The position numbers and the translations under genes were made by a program. Below, one piece after another: positions 18,624-28,036 of a stretch of 64,000 nt of DNA. Below the pieces are notes generated by a model that was given only the letters and a program-made list of their open reading frames with translations, did no database searches and had not been told where the DNA came from. Every line of letters begins with the position of its first letter. The stretch's first letter is position 1. Source of the DNA: Anaerolineae bacterium (lineage in GTDB: Bacteria > Chloroflexota > Anaerolineae > DUEN01); contig JANXBS010000005.1 in the NCBI GenBank assembly GCA_025060615.1, positions 62,001 to 126,000 on the forward strand, given 5' to 3'.

Positions 18624-19463
18624 ATGGTGTCAGAAGCGAGCGAGCCGGATGGATCTGTGGGTACGACGCTCAAGGCGCGATCGCGGGGGCTGGTTCAGCC
18701 CCTTTGGAGAGCACGCTTAGACCTGGCCCGCATCCCCTGGTGGGCGGTCATTGTCGCCATCATCGGCCTCTATGTGGGCCTAGGCATCCTCGCTTCTCCT
18801 CGCTATCGGGAGGTTTTCCGGTTTATCATACCTGGGCTACGAGTGACCTTGCAGGCCACCTTCGCGGCGTATGGATTGGCCCTCGTCATCGGATTGGTGG
18901 TCGGGCTAATGCGGGTATCCCGTAATCCGGTGCTATACGCGCTTTCCACGCTGTATGTGGAGATCATTCGAGGCATCCCCATGCTGGTGATCCTGCTCTA
19001 TGCCGGCTTCGTCATCTCGCCGCGGCTGCGCGACACCACCGCAGGCGCGATCACCCTGTCCGATCTCCAGGAGGCGATCCTGGGCCTGGCTATCGGCTAT
19101 GGCGCATATCTGGCCGAGGTATATCGCGCCGGGATCGAGTCTATCCACCGCGGTCAGATGGAGGCGGCCCGTAGCCTGGGCATGACCTATATGCAAGCGA
19201 TGCGCTATGTGGTGCTGCCGCAGGCCATCCGGGTGATCCTGCCGCCGCTGGGCAACGACTTCATCGCCATGCTCAAAGACTCCTCGCTCGTGGCCGTTTT
19301 GGCGATCCCTGATCTCTTGCAGATGGGCCGGCTTTACATCTCGCGCACCTTCCGCGCGTTTGAGGGATATAATTCGGTAGCTTTGCTGTACTTGGCGATG
19401 ACACTCCTGCTCTCGCTGTTAGTGCGCTGGATCGAGAGGAGATGGAGCCTTCATGGTCGATAG
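18624..19463 (+). CDS. Polar amino-acid ABC transporter, permease
   Basis: A 279-residue HisM/GlnP-type permease with an N-terminal cytoplasmic extension of about 45 residues and five or so membrane helices. The EAA loop is clear (EAARSLGMTYMQAMRYVVLPQA, near residues 190-211). A single permease gene implies a homodimer. It lies 197 bp after the binding protein and overlaps the ATPase start by 11 bp. The 18427-18623 gap holds no gene that I can support. Confidence 0.93.
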   Translation: MVSEASEPDGSVGTTLKARSRGLVQPLWRARLDLARIPWWAVIVAIIGLYVGLGILASPRYREVFRFIIPGLRVTLQATFAAYGLALVIGLVVGLMRVSRNPVLYALSTLYVEIIRGIPMLVILLYAGFVISPRLRDTTAGAITLSDLQEAILGLAIGYGAYLAEVYRAGIESIHRGQMEAARSLGMTYMQAMRYVVLPQAIRVILPPLGNDFIAMLKDSSLVAVLAIPDLLQMGRLYISRTFRAFEGYNSVALLYLAMTLLLSLLVRWIERRWSLHGR

Positions 19464-20190
19464 CATCATCCGAATTCGCAACCTGCACAAATCATTTGGG
19501 CATGTCCATGCCCTGCGCGGCGTCAATCTGGATGTAGCGCGCGGGGAGGTGGTAGTCATCATTGGCCCTAGCGGATCAGGTAAATCCACGCTGTTACGCT
19601 GCATTAACCACCTAGAAACGCCCACCTCGGGCGAGGTCATTGTGGATGGTGTTTCCATCACCGATCGCCGCACTAACCTCAACGCGTTGCGCGCCGAAGT
19701 GGGGATGGTGTTCCAGTCGTTCAACCTCTTTCCCCATCTGACCGCGCTGGAGAACATCGCCTTAGCACAGCGGGTGGTGCGCAAGCGCTCACGCCAAGAG
19801 GCAGAAGAAATCGCCCGCGGCCTGCTGGCGAAAGTCGGAATCCCGGAGAAGGCAAACGCTTATCCAGGCCAGCTCTCCGGTGGCCAGCAACAGCGCGTGG
19901 CCATTGCTCGCGCCCTGGCGATGCAGCCCAAGATTATGCTGTTTGACGAGCCTACCAGCGCGCTCGATCCAGAGATGATTAAGGAAGTGCTGGATGTGAT
20001 GCTGGACCTGGCCCGTGAGGGGATGACTATGGTGGTAGTGAGCCATGAGATGGGCTTCGCCCGCAACGCGGCCAACCGCATCGTCTTTATGGACGAGGGT
20101 CAGATCATCGAAGAGGCCCCGCCGAATGAATTGTTTGCCCATCCACGTCAGGAGCGTACCAGGCTGTTCCTGAGCAAGATCCTGCATTAA
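19453..20190 (+). CDS. Polar amino-acid ABC transporter, ATP-binding protein
   Basis: A 245-residue GlnQ/HisP-type ATPase. Walker A GPSGSGKST (about residues 37-45), Q-loop FQSFNLFPHLT, signature LSGGQQQR, Walker B IMLFDEP and the switch histidine in VVSHEM are all intact. It overlaps the permease by 11 bp. The length and the closing FLSKIL are typical of the family. Confidence 0.95.
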   Translation: MVDSIIRIRNLHKSFGHVHALRGVNLDVARGEVVVIIGPSGSGKSTLLRCINHLETPTSGEVIVDGVSITDRRTNLNALRAEVGMVFQSFNLFPHLTALENIALAQRVVRKRSRQEAEEIARGLLAKVGIPEKANAYPGQLSGGQQQRVAIARALAMQPKIMLFDEPTSALDPEMIKEVLDVMLDLAREGMTMVVVSHEMGFARNAANRIVFMDEGQIIEEAPPNELFAHPRQERTRLFLSKILH

Positions 20191-20212
20191 CGGAAACTCC
20201 CGAGGAGTCACG

Positions 20213-21094
20213 ATGTCCCAAAATCTGATCGAACGTTTGCGCGCCCCTGGCGTGATCATCGCAGACGGGGCGACGGGCACTATGTTGCAGCGCGCCGGCC
20301 TGCCGATCGGGGCCGCGCCGGAGCGCTGGGTATGGGAACGTCCTGATAAGGTCTTGGAGCTACACCGGGCTTACGTCGAAGCCGGCGCCGAGATCCTCTT
20401 GACCTGCACGTTCGGGGGAAACTTGCCACGGCTAAGGCAGGAGGGCCTCGACGCATATGCCGATGAGATCAACCGCCGCGCCGTAGAGCTGGCCCGCCAG
20501 GCAGCCAGCGATCGGGCGTTTGTAGCAGGCGATATCGGCCCAACAGGTGAGCTGCTGGCGCCGCTGGGCACGCTTTCCTTTGAAGAGGCTGTTGAACTCT
20601 ATCGCCGACAAGCGATGGCGTTGGCCCAGGCTGGGGTAGACCTGTTCCAGATCGAGACGATGAGCGATCTGAAGGAGATGCGAGCGGCCGTGGAAGGGGC
20701 GCGTCACGCGGCACCTGATACGCCGATCTTCGCCACGATGAGCTTTGACACTGACGGACGCACAATGATGGGTGTGCGCCCTCAGGAGGCCGCGGAACTG
20801 CTCCGCTCCTTAGAGGTGACGGCGATGGGAGCCAACTGCGGCCGTGAGATTGAAGAGAGCGCTGCAGCCGTGCGCGCTATGCGCGCGGTGGCCCCTGAGC
20901 TACCGGCCATCATCAAGCCCAACGCTGGGCTGCCACGAATGGAACAGGGACGGCCGGTCTACGACCTAACACCGGAGGCGCTGGCCGCACACGCCCGCCA
21001 GTGGGCCGCTGAGGGATTTCGAGTGATCGGCGGATGTTGCGGCACAACCCCCGACCATATCCGCTCGATCGTCCAGGCGCTACATGACCGTTAG
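20213..21094 (+). CDS. Homocysteine S-methyltransferase family protein
   Basis: A 293-residue single-domain enzyme of the BHMT/MetH-N-terminal type. It has the N-terminal DGATGTMLQ motif, the first zinc cysteine in GANCG (about residue 205) and the second pair in [11 protein letters not shown] (about 270-280). These three thiolates bind the zinc that activates homocysteine. The methyl donor is not evident; it could be S-methylmethionine, a betaine or a corrinoid protein. It overlaps by 11 bp with a UroD-like gene whose relatives include corrinoid methyltransferases, which favours a joint methyl-transfer role. The ribosome-binding site is CGAGGAG. Confidence 0.88.
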   Translation: MSQNLIERLRAPGVIIADGATGTMLQRAGLPIGAAPERWVWERPDKVLELHRAYVEAGAEILLTCTFGGNLPRLRQEGLDAYADEINRRAVELARQAASDRAFVAGDIGPTGELLAPLGTLSFEEAVELYRRQAMALAQAGVDLFQIETMSDLKEMRAAVEGARHAAPDTPIFATMSFDTDGRTMMGVRPQEAAELLRSLEVTAMGANCGREIEESAAAVRAMRAVAPELPAIIKPNAGLPRMEQGRPVYDLTPEALAAHARQWAAEGFRVIGGCCGTTPDHIRSIVQALHDR

Positions 21095-22034
21095 CTCACG
21101 CACCGTGTCCCCTGTCAAACCGCGTGATCGAGTTTGCGACCTGTTGGCCGGCCACGCTGTGGATCGCACCCCCATCGGCGAGATCGCCGTGCCTGATCAA
21201 GTGGTCCAGACGCTGACCGGCTTACGGTGGGATCAGCCGGTCCCTTGGGCCGCGCGACGTGCTGTCATCGAGCGCCTGGGACATGATATCGTCACCATCT
21301 CGTTTGCCGATCAGCCGCTAGATGATGCGCTATTCTGGGTACGGCAGTGGCGAACCGAGACCGATCTATTCGTCGTGGCGCTGGTGCCAGGCTTGTTGGC
21401 AAGCGCCCTCGCGCTCTGGGGCGAGGAATCCTTGCAAGACTACTGGCTCCATTATCCCACGCAGCTTTTCTCCCTGTTCGCCGAAGCCGTTCTTGAACTT
21501 CAACACCTGACCGATCAGATCGCTGCCGCAGGGGCGGATGTATTGATGGTCGAAGAGCCATTGGCCAGGCGTGAAGGGCTGCGCTGGCCAATCGAAGCTC
21601 TGCGCCAGGCATATTTCCCGTTCTTGACGCTGTTAGCCAGGACAGCGCATCGGGAGGGCCTGCGGTTCTTTTTGCGCGCCACCGGAGCGATCGCGCCGAT
21701 CCTAGAGGATATCGCATTGGCGGAGATAGATGGGCTGCAGGGGCTATGCGTGAGCGATGGGATCAGCCTAGCAAGCGTACGAGATATTGTGGGCTCTCGC
21801 TTCTGCCTGTGGGGAGGCGTTGACGCCGCCTGGCTTTCCCTACCCGATGTGGAGACCTGGTTAGCTCATCAATTGCGCGCCTGGCATTCCGGGCCGAAGG
21901 GAATACCCACGATCCTAGGAACGCGCGACGGGCTGCTAAGCACCCTACACCTCATCGAGGTCGAAAGGCTGGATGCCATCTGGGCCGCAGTGGAATCTAT
22001 GCCACGGCGACTAGGCACCACACGCCCAGGGTAG
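21084..22034 (+). CDS. Uroporphyrinogen decarboxylase-like (MtaA/MtbA-type) protein
   Basis: This 316-residue UroD-fold protein is a little short for true HemE (about 345). It lacks the N-terminal RQAGRY substrate motif of porphyrin decarboxylases, which argues against heme synthesis and for the methyltransferase branch (methyl-corrinoid:thiol). It begins with [20 protein letters not shown], typical of such UroD relatives, and ends with [13 protein letters not shown]. It overlaps the homocysteine methyltransferase by 11 bp. Specific function is unknown. Confidence 0.75.
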   Translation: MTVSSRTVSPVKPRDRVCDLLAGHAVDRTPIGEIAVPDQVVQTLTGLRWDQPVPWAARRAVIERLGHDIVTISFADQPLDDALFWVRQWRTETDLFVVALVPGLLASALALWGEESLQDYWLHYPTQLFSLFAEAVLELQHLTDQIAAAGADVLMVEEPLARREGLRWPIEALRQAYFPFLTLLARTAHREGLRFFLRATGAIAPILEDIALAEIDGLQGLCVSDGISLASVRDIVGSRFCLWGGVDAAWLSLPDVETWLAHQLRAWHSGPKGIPTILGTRDGLLSTLHLIEVERLDAIWAAVESMPRRLGTTRPG

Positions 22035-22075
22035 CACGCCCCGACGAGACCCTCCACCTGTCAAGGTGTTCACAA

Positions 22076-23476
22076 TCAGCGCTGGATGCCGCCCTCAGTC
22101 AAGGCACGAGGATCTAACAGCCGGTCCAGCTCCGCCGGACTGAGATCGGTCATTTCCGCAGCTACCTCCTTCAGACGACGCCCCTCAGCATACGCGCGCC
22201 TGGCGATCTGGGCCGCCTTATCGTAGCCGATCACCGGGTTGAGCGCTGTCACGAGGATCGGATTTCGTTCTACCAGGTCAATGGTGCGCTCGCGGTTGAC
22301 GGTGAAGCCGGCGATTGCCTTATCTGCCAACAAACGCGCCGCGTTGGCTAGCAGCGTGATGGACTGCAACAGGTTGTAGGCGATCACCGGCAACATCACG
22401 TTGAGCTCGAAATTGCCCGATTGCCCTCCGATGGTGATGGTGAGGTCATTGCCGAACACCTGAGCGCACACCATCGTCACCGCCTCTGGGATCACAGGGT
22501 TGATTTTGCCCGGCATGATCGAGGAGCCAGGCTGCAAGCCGGGCAGGACGATCTCGGCTAGCCCCGCCTGTGGGCCGGAATTCATCCAACGCAAGTCATT
22601 GGCGATCTTCATCAACGATGTGGCCACCACCTTGAGCTGTCCACTCAGCTCGACGGCCGTGTCCTGCGCGGCTTGCGCCTCAAAATGATTGCTTGTCTCC
22701 ACGAAGGGCAATCTAGTCCACTCGGCTAACACAGCTGCCACGCGCCGCCCGAACTCCGGATGGGCGTTTAGCCCAGTCCCCACTGCCGTCCCGCCGATAG
22801 CCAGCTCCGCCAGGCGTGGCAAGACTGCCTCAATCCGGGCGATCCCCTTTTCGATCTGCGCTGCCCAGCCGCTGATCTCCTGTCCCATGCGGATAGGGGT
22901 CGCGTCCATCAGGTGGGTGCGCCCGGTTTTGATTATGTCATCAGTCTCGGTGGCTTTCCGTACGAGCACCTGATGCAGATGTCGCAGAGCTGGCAGCAGC
23001 GACTCCGCCACCTCCAGGTAAGCCGCTACGTGAATCGCGGCCGGGATGACATCATTAGACGACTGCCCCATGTTCACGTGATCGTTAGGGTGAATCGCCT
23101 TCGAGCCGATCGCCTCTCCCATCAACTGTAAGGCCCGATTAGCGATCACCTCGTTCGCGTTCATGTTGGTGGACGTGCCAGAGCCGGTCTGAAAGATGTC
23201 AATGGGGAACTGATCATCCCAACGTCCATCCGCCACTTCTTGTGCCGCTTGCTCGATGAAGCGCGCTTTCTCGGCATCCAGCAGCCCTAACTCGCTGTTG
23301 ACCTTGGCGGCGGCCGCCTTGATAAGCCCCAGCGCCCGAAGGAAGGTACGTGGGAAACGCAGCCCGCTGATGGGGAAGTTCTCCACGGCGCGCTGGGTTT
23401 GAGCGCCATACAACGCTTCGGCTGGCACGTGCACTTCACCCAGGGAATCCCGTTCCACGCGCATCAGAATGGCCAT
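22076..23476 (-). CDS. fumC: Class II fumarate hydratase
   Basis: A 466-residue TCA-cycle enzyme that interconverts fumarate and malate. The N-terminal RVERDSLGEVHVPAEALYGAQTQRA and the family signature GSSIMPGKINP are perfect, and the length is typical. The ATG at 23476 has an AGGAG site six bases upstream and begins the conserved sequence. An upstream in-frame ATG at 23512 would add 12 unconserved residues. It converges with the UroD-like gene, leaving only 41 bp between stops. Confidence 0.96.
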   Translation of the reverse strand: MAILMRVERDSLGEVHVPAEALYGAQTQRAVENFPISGLRFPRTFLRALGLIKAAAAKVNSELGLLDAEKARFIEQAAQEVADGRWDDQFPIDIFQTGSGTSTNMNANEVIANRALQLMGEAIGSKAIHPNDHVNMGQSSNDVIPAAIHVAAYLEVAESLLPALRHLHQVLVRKATETDDIIKTGRTHLMDATPIRMGQEISGWAAQIEKGIARIEAVLPRLAELAIGGTAVGTGLNAHPEFGRRVAAVLAEWTRLPFVETSNHFEAQAAQDTAVELSGQLKVVATSLMKIANDLRWMNSGPQAGLAEIVLPGLQPGSSIMPGKINPVIPEAVTMVCAQVFGNDLTITIGGQSGNFELNVMLPVIAYNLLQSITLLANAARLLADKAIAGFTVNRERTIDLVERNPILVTALNPVIGYDKAAQIARRAYAEGRRLKEVAAEMTDLSPAELDRLLDPRALTEGGIQR

Positions 23477-23528
23477 CGTTTGCTCCTCGCTCTCAAATGT
23501 TAGGAACTGCAATCGTTCCCCCGGGTGG

Positions 23529-23556
23529 ATTGTATCCCACTCGCAATCCCCGTCAA
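23529..23556 (-). promoter_or_regulatory. Sigma-70-type promoter for fumC
   Basis: Minus strand: TTGACG (23551-23556), 16-bp spacer, TACAAT (23529-23534). The predicted start is near 23522, 46 nt before the fumC ATG. Confidence 0.7.
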
Positions 23557-23619
23557 ATCAAGCTTCGCGCCCGGTGGGAAACGTAGCTTGATCACTGACC
23601 GTCCGTTTAGCAGCTATGC

Positions 23620-23648
23620 TTGACGATCCTCACCGGCTATGTTATCCT
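23620..23648 (+). promoter_or_regulatory. Sigma-70-type promoter upstream of the injection-system cluster
   Basis: TTGACG (23620-23625), 17-bp spacer, TATCCT (23643-23648). It is the best plus-strand promoter I can see before the whole 29-kb rightward run. Confidence 0.7.
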
Positions 23649-23886
23649 CTTTCCTGGTCACGCGTCTCGTATGCGGCCGACCTCTAGCCCATTTCCCCCC
23701 TTTGGGCTTTCATGATCTCCCCTCATGACCATCGCTCAGACCAACGACTGGACGCATGACCGCATCGGGAGCGACCCGGGTTCCCTCAAAATAGACGGCC
23801 GCTATGCGCCCCAAAAGTGACTTGAGCCGATCCTCATTGCGTCAGGATCCGGGCCGCTCTTAGGATGTTTTCAGGAGGACTATGGG

Positions 23887-24819
23887 ATGTTGGAATGTCA
23901 CCTGTTCGGGGAGTTGCGCGTCTTCCTAGACGGCCAGCCTATCGAGCCGTTCCCCACCCAGAAGACCCAGTCCCTCTTCTGTTACCTGATCCTCTATCGC
24001 CACCGTCGTCACCCGCGCTCTGTGTTGATTAACACCTTTTGGCCGGAGAGCGATGAGCACAGCGCCCGTCGCTGTCTTAGCACCACCCTCTGGCGATTAC
24101 GCCGCACACTAAGGGATGAACGAGAAGTCCCCATCCTGTTGATTCACGGCGATGTCATCGGCCTCAACCCGCGATACCCCTGCTGGTTGGACGTGGCGGA
24201 TTTCGAGCAAATCTGCCAGGACCTGAACGAAATCCCCGGGCATGCCCTCACACCCACTCAGGCGGAATCACTGAAAGGAGCCGTGGCGCTCTACCAGGGT
24301 GACCTGATGGAGGGGACGTACGATGACTGGTGCTTAGTGGAGCGGGAACGGCTGGCGAACCTCTATCTGCAGGCGCTGATGAGGTTGATGAGCTTCTTCC
24401 GAGAACATAAGCAGCCGGCGGAGGCTATCGCCTATGGCCAACATATCCTGACCTTGGATCCCTTGCAGGAGAGCGCGCACCGCGAGTTGATGCGCCTGTA
24501 CTGCCAGATCGGGGATCGGGCAGCCGCGATCCGACAGTATGAGCTGTGTCGGGAATGGTTGGCTCAAGAATTGGGCATCGAGCCGATGCCTGAGACGACT
24601 CGGCTTTATCAAGAGATCCGAGCCAACGCCAGGATTTACACAACAAGGCCCGCTGACGCGTGGCCTCAGGCTTCCTTGCACATCACGGGCAACACCGAAA
24701 TCCATCAGGCTCTGATGCACTTGGCTGCTAGCAAAGCTGCGCTCGAGCGAGCAGCCCACCAGCTCCAGCGCGCGATTGAGGTGGTCGAGCAACTATTGAG
24801 CCAACAGCCACTGCCCTGA
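23887..24819 (+). CDS. BTAD/SARP-type transcriptional activator
   Basis: A 310-residue regulator with an OmpR-like winged helix at about 1-95 (MLECHLFGELRVFLDGQPI … STTLWRLRRTLRD) and a bacterial transcriptional activator domain of TPR-like helices at about 95-245 (LYQGDLMEGTYDDWCLVERERL; HRELMRLYCQIGDRAAAIRQYE). The C-terminal tail of about 60 residues is probably a coiled coil. It has no NB-ARC ATPase domain, so it is a minimal SARP. AGGAGG sits eight bases before the ATG. Its position at the head of the contractile cluster suggests that it controls the cluster. Confidence 0.88.
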   Translation: MLECHLFGELRVFLDGQPIEPFPTQKTQSLFCYLILYRHRRHPRSVLINTFWPESDEHSARRCLSTTLWRLRRTLRDEREVPILLIHGDVIGLNPRYPCWLDVADFEQICQDLNEIPGHALTPTQAESLKGAVALYQGDLMEGTYDDWCLVERERLANLYLQALMRLMSFFREHKQPAEAIAYGQHILTLDPLQESAHRELMRLYCQIGDRAAAIRQYELCREWLAQELGIEPMPETTRLYQEIRANARIYTTRPADAWPQASLHITGNTEIHQALMHLAASKAALERAAHQLQRAIEVVEQLLSQQPLP

Positions 24820-24912
24820 TCGCCCGCGCCTGTGATGTGCCTGTGACGTTGATGAGACATCCTTCAGCTATACTCGGCCAACTAGGTAGCTCGCACGAGG
24901 AGGGGGACATCC

Positions 24913-25167
24913 ATGGAGATGCCAGACGAATTAGAGGAGGGACCCTCGCTCGGCGAGGTACAAATGCACTCATTCGTCATCCGGTTGTGGTTAGAGGCCA
25001 GGGCACACCCCGATGCGCCATCTACATGGCGCGGCCGCGTGATCCACGTGCAAAGCGGGCGCCATCTGCATTTTCAGGACCTGGCGACGTTAGTAGCGTT
25101 TTTGCATCAACAAAGCGGCTGGCCAGATCCCCTTCCCAATGATCTAGCCAGCATGCCATCTCTCTAA
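24913..25167 (+). CDS. Small conserved-type protein, function unknown
   Basis: An 84-residue acidic-to-neutral protein with a strong GAGGAGG ribosome-binding site. The core pattern (FVIRLWLEAR … WRGRVIHVQSGRHLHFQDLATLVAFL) resembles a small family I have seen in Chloroflexota and Cyanobacteria beside other genes, but I know no function. A possible -10 (TATACT, 24871-24876) precedes it, without a good -35. It sits between the regulator and the SH3b gene, 12 bp before the latter, so it is likely co-expressed with the injection system. Confidence 0.7.
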   Translation: MEMPDELEEGPSLGEVQMHSFVIRLWLEARAHPDAPSTWRGRVIHVQSGRHLHFQDLATLVAFLHQQSGWPDPLPNDLASMPSL

Positions 25168-25179
25168 TGAGGCATTGGC

Positions 25180-26184
25180 ATGGCGCAAACCGTCGATCGG
25201 ATCGTGCAACAGGTTATCGAGCATGTACAGGCCGTCTTACAGGAGGACCTGCCGGCCGATTTGCGCGCGCTGGTTCGGATGGGCGCCTATGTGCCCGGCT
25301 TGCTCAATCAATTGCCGTTCATCACCATCGCTGCCAAGGCCGGCACGGCACGGGCTCTCGGGTTGGGGCGCACCATATCCCTAAAGCGCGCCTTGGTGGA
25401 AGGGGCTCCCTTGGACCTCGGCTACATCACTGGCGAGGCCAGCGAATGCCGCTTCACCCTTAGCCTCTGGTCCGTCACCCGCCCGCAACTGGAGCGACTG
25501 CGCGCGGCGGTGGAGGGCATCGCCTGGACGCGCCGCGAGCGCGTGTGGGAGGCCCCGGCGGGCACGCTGAACCGGACGAGCTTTCCGCGTTGCCGGCTGA
25601 CTGAGGCGCCCGCAAGCCTGGCTGTGCCGCTCGCCCCCGCACCGCCGCGGATCACTATCCGCGGCAACAACGTGAACCTGCGAGCTGGGCCTGGTAACGA
25701 TTTCCCCAGCCTGGCCCAGGCTGCCAATGGCGACCAATTCGAGCTATTAGGCCGTAATCCGGACGCCACCTGGGTGCAGTGCCTGGCAGCGCAGCCCATG
25801 TGGATCGCAGCCGACTTCGTGGAGACTTCCATCCCCCTCCCCAACGTGCCGCTGGCTGAGGATATCCCCACCCGCGCTCATCCTCACCGCGCGGCCACCT
25901 CCGGAGGCGAAGACGACCAACTGATCTCGAGACTGACGCGCTCGGCTGGGATCGACGCTGGGGCCGCGATCCTAGCCGCTGCCGCCGTGCCCGTCACCAC
26001 CGTATGGCGACTGGACCTCACGTACATCGCCTATCTAGAGGCCACGCAGGAACCGATCACATCGGCCGGCGGGCTCATCGAGGAGCTGTACATCACCCGC
26101 CACCTGCTGGGCGAAGACGCCATTTTGGATACAGAACGGACCCGTCGCTTCGCCGATCGCGAGGAAAGCGTGGAAGAAGCATGA
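25180..26184 (+). CDS. SH3b-domain protein of the contractile injection system
   Basis: A 334-residue protein in three parts. The N-terminal 125 residues are unrecognised and carry the strand pattern ECRFTLSLWSV. A bacterial SH3 domain (about 157-215) contains NVNLRAGPGNDFPSL and WIAADFVE. The C-terminal 90 residues end in helices (YIAYLEATQEPITSAG). SH3b domains usually bind cell-wall peptide stems. The gene lies directly before the sheath gene, where some tail loci have terminator or neck genes, so a tail-completion role for the N-terminal part is possible but unproven. Confidence 0.75.
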   Translation: MAQTVDRIVQQVIEHVQAVLQEDLPADLRALVRMGAYVPGLLNQLPFITIAAKAGTARALGLGRTISLKRALVEGAPLDLGYITGEASECRFTLSLWSVTRPQLERLRAAVEGIAWTRRERVWEAPAGTLNRTSFPRCRLTEAPASLAVPLAPAPPRITIRGNNVNLRAGPGNDFPSLAQAANGDQFELLGRNPDATWVQCLAAQPMWIAADFVETSIPLPNVPLAEDIPTRAHPHRAATSGGEDDQLISRLTRSAGIDAGAAILAAAAVPVTTVWRLDLTYIAYLEATQEPITSAGGLIEELYITRHLLGEDAILDTERTRRFADREESVEEA

Positions 26185-26242
26185 GATATCACGTCCATAC
26201 TATGAGGGCGGTCTGGCATGGCCGCCTGGGTAGGAGGAGATC

Positions 26243-27931
26243 ATGGCAGAAGTGATCACTGAAATGGTTCTGCCCGGGACCTACATCGAAGTACGCGCCG
26301 AGGGGTTGATCAGCGTCGGCGGGATCATCACTGGCCGCATTGGCATCGCTGGCACCGCCTCGCGAGGGCCCATCATGACCCCGGTCAGCTTAGGGTCATA
26401 CAGCCAAGCTAAGGAGATCTTCGGCAACTATGACCCTTGGATAGACGGCGCTAGCAATGAGCTAACGCTCATGCGGGCATTGGAGCAAATTTTCAACAAC
26501 GGCGCTACCGATGTGCTGGCTGTGCGCGTGAAGGGCAGTGCCCCCACCGCAAGCAACGTGAGCCTGCCGGATGTGGATGGCGATTCCCAGATCAACATCC
26601 GCGTGACCGATCTGGGGTCATGGGCGAACGGCATTACTGCTGAGGTCAGGACCGTGATCCTGCGAGAGCGACGCGCGTTCAACGTGTCCAACGAGGCCCC
26701 CTTCGGCAACGGGCGAACCACCTTACAATTGCCGCACACCAACCTGCAGCGGCGAGGCGGCGTCTCAGGCGCACTGACAGCGGCGGATATCAGTGTGCGC
26801 AACCGTACCACTGGTGTCGCCTATGGATTGGATCCGGCGCCCAGCGCCGGCGAGTTCAGCGTCAACGCGGCTACGGGCCTCATCACCTTCGGCGAGGCGC
26901 AAACCATCGGCCATGTGCCGGAGGTAACCTACTACCGCCGTGGCACTGAGGTGGTCTTTACTCTGCCGAACGGGCTACAGGAGGTGTACACCGACATCGC
27001 CAACGCAAGCGCGCTCCAGGCAGCCCTGGTCAATTCGAGCTTCCTCGCCGGGACGATAGTGGCCGCTCCCAGCAATAAGGCTTTGCGCCTCGGCACCTAC
27101 ACCTTCGCCGGCGGCACCGATGGCGCCGATGCCAGCACAATAGACTATCAAGAGGGAATCGCCCTCTTCGAGTCGCAGGACGTGAACTTCGTGTTGGCCG
27201 CCGGGCAGGGCACGGCCATCGCCTCGGTCCTTACTGGCCACTGTGAAGTCATGGAAAACCATGGCCGCGAGCGCATCGCCATCATGGGCAGCGACTTGGG
27301 CGAAGAAGTGCCGGAGGTCCTGGGGCATCTGAGCGCTATCTCCGATGACCGCCTGATCTTCGTATCGCCCGGGATCCGGGCCGTGGACGCAGCCGCCAGC
27401 GCGCAGCAGCGCACGCGAGTGGAGGTAACGCTGCCCGGCGCTTACGCGGCCGCAGCCGTAGCCGGATTGCTAGCCTCGTTGCCAGTGCATCACAGCCCCA
27501 CCAATAAGGCGCTCTCCATCGTCGGCCTCGAGCGAGAGTTCTTGCGTCCCCAGTTGAAGCAGTTGGTGCAGGGACGAGTGCTGGCACTGGAGCGGAAAAA
27601 CGGATTTCGAGTCGTACGCGGGATCACCACGGACACCGCAGCTTTTCAGCAGATCACCACGCGGCGCATCGTGGACTACGCCAAGATGGGCATCCGCCTG
27701 GGCAGCTTGCCCTACATCGGCCGCCTGAACAACGAGCGGGTGCGTAAGGCCTTGCGGGGCACGCTCGATGGCTTTCTGACCACTATGGTCCTCGACGAAA
27801 TGCTCGTCAGCTATGAGCTGTCGGTGACAGCCACGCGCGCCGACGAGATCGCCGGACGGTGTCTGGTGACCGTCTTCCTGCGCCCAACCTTCAGCATTGA
27901 CTTCATCAAAGTCACTATGTTCCTAGAGTAG
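26243..27931 (+). CDS. Contractile tail sheath protein
   Basis: A 562-residue phage tail-sheath family protein, the contractile outer cylinder of the machine. The N-terminal VLPGTYIEV and the conserved GIAGTASRGPIMTPV and AKEIFGNY segments are classic. The C-terminal domain has the handshake region (KNGFRVVRGITTD, RRIVDYAKMGIR, ending FSIDFIKVTMFLE). Only one sheath gene is present, whereas many extracellular contractile systems have two or three. AGGAGGAG precedes the ATG. A small hairpin (27933-27949) follows the stop. Confidence 0.95.
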   Translation: MAEVITEMVLPGTYIEVRAEGLISVGGIITGRIGIAGTASRGPIMTPVSLGSYSQAKEIFGNYDPWIDGASNELTLMRALEQIFNNGATDVLAVRVKGSAPTASNVSLPDVDGDSQINIRVTDLGSWANGITAEVRTVILRERRAFNVSNEAPFGNGRTTLQLPHTNLQRRGGVSGALTAADISVRNRTTGVAYGLDPAPSAGEFSVNAATGLITFGEAQTIGHVPEVTYYRRGTEVVFTLPNGLQEVYTDIANASALQAALVNSSFLAGTIVAAPSNKALRLGTYTFAGGTDGADASTIDYQEGIALFESQDVNFVLAAGQGTAIASVLTGHCEVMENHGRERIAIMGSDLGEEVPEVLGHLSAISDDRLIFVSPGIRAVDAAASAQQRTRVEVTLPGAYAAAAVAGLLASLPVHHSPTNKALSIVGLEREFLRPQLKQLVQGRVLALERKNGFRVVRGITTDTAAFQQITTRRIVDYAKMGIRLGSLPYIGRLNNERVRKALRGTLDGFLTTMVLDEMLVSYELSVTATRADEIAGRCLVTVFLRPTFSIDFIKVTMFLE

Positions 27932-27932
27932 A

Positions 27933-27949
27933 CAACCCCCTGTGGGTTG
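27933..27949 (+). other. Intercistronic hairpin between sheath and tube
   Basis: Perfect 6-bp arms CAACCC/GGGTTG close a 5-nt loop two bases after the sheath stop codon. No T-tract follows, so it is more likely an mRNA-stabilising or processing element than a terminator. Confidence 0.4.
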
Positions 27950-28036
27950 CCCGTAGACATACAGAGGGTTCCTCGGCCTTCTTTACATGATGTGCATGAG
28001 ACAGCACCGATGATTGCCCCAATGGAGAGATAACTT

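Larger units (their letters stand above)
23477..23886. other. Divergent intergenic region between fumC and the injection-system regulator
   Basis: A 410-bp gap with a leftward promoter for fumC (23529-23556) and a rightward promoter (23620-23648) for the contractile-system regulator. The latter leaves a leader of about 230 nt. No coding frame or known riboswitch is seen. Confidence 0.75.

Noticed and set aside
21084-22034. Assignment of the UroD-like gene as hemE
   Set aside because: The N-terminal arginine/RQAGRY-type substrate motif is missing, and it lies with a methyltransferase rather than in the heme operon 36 kb away.
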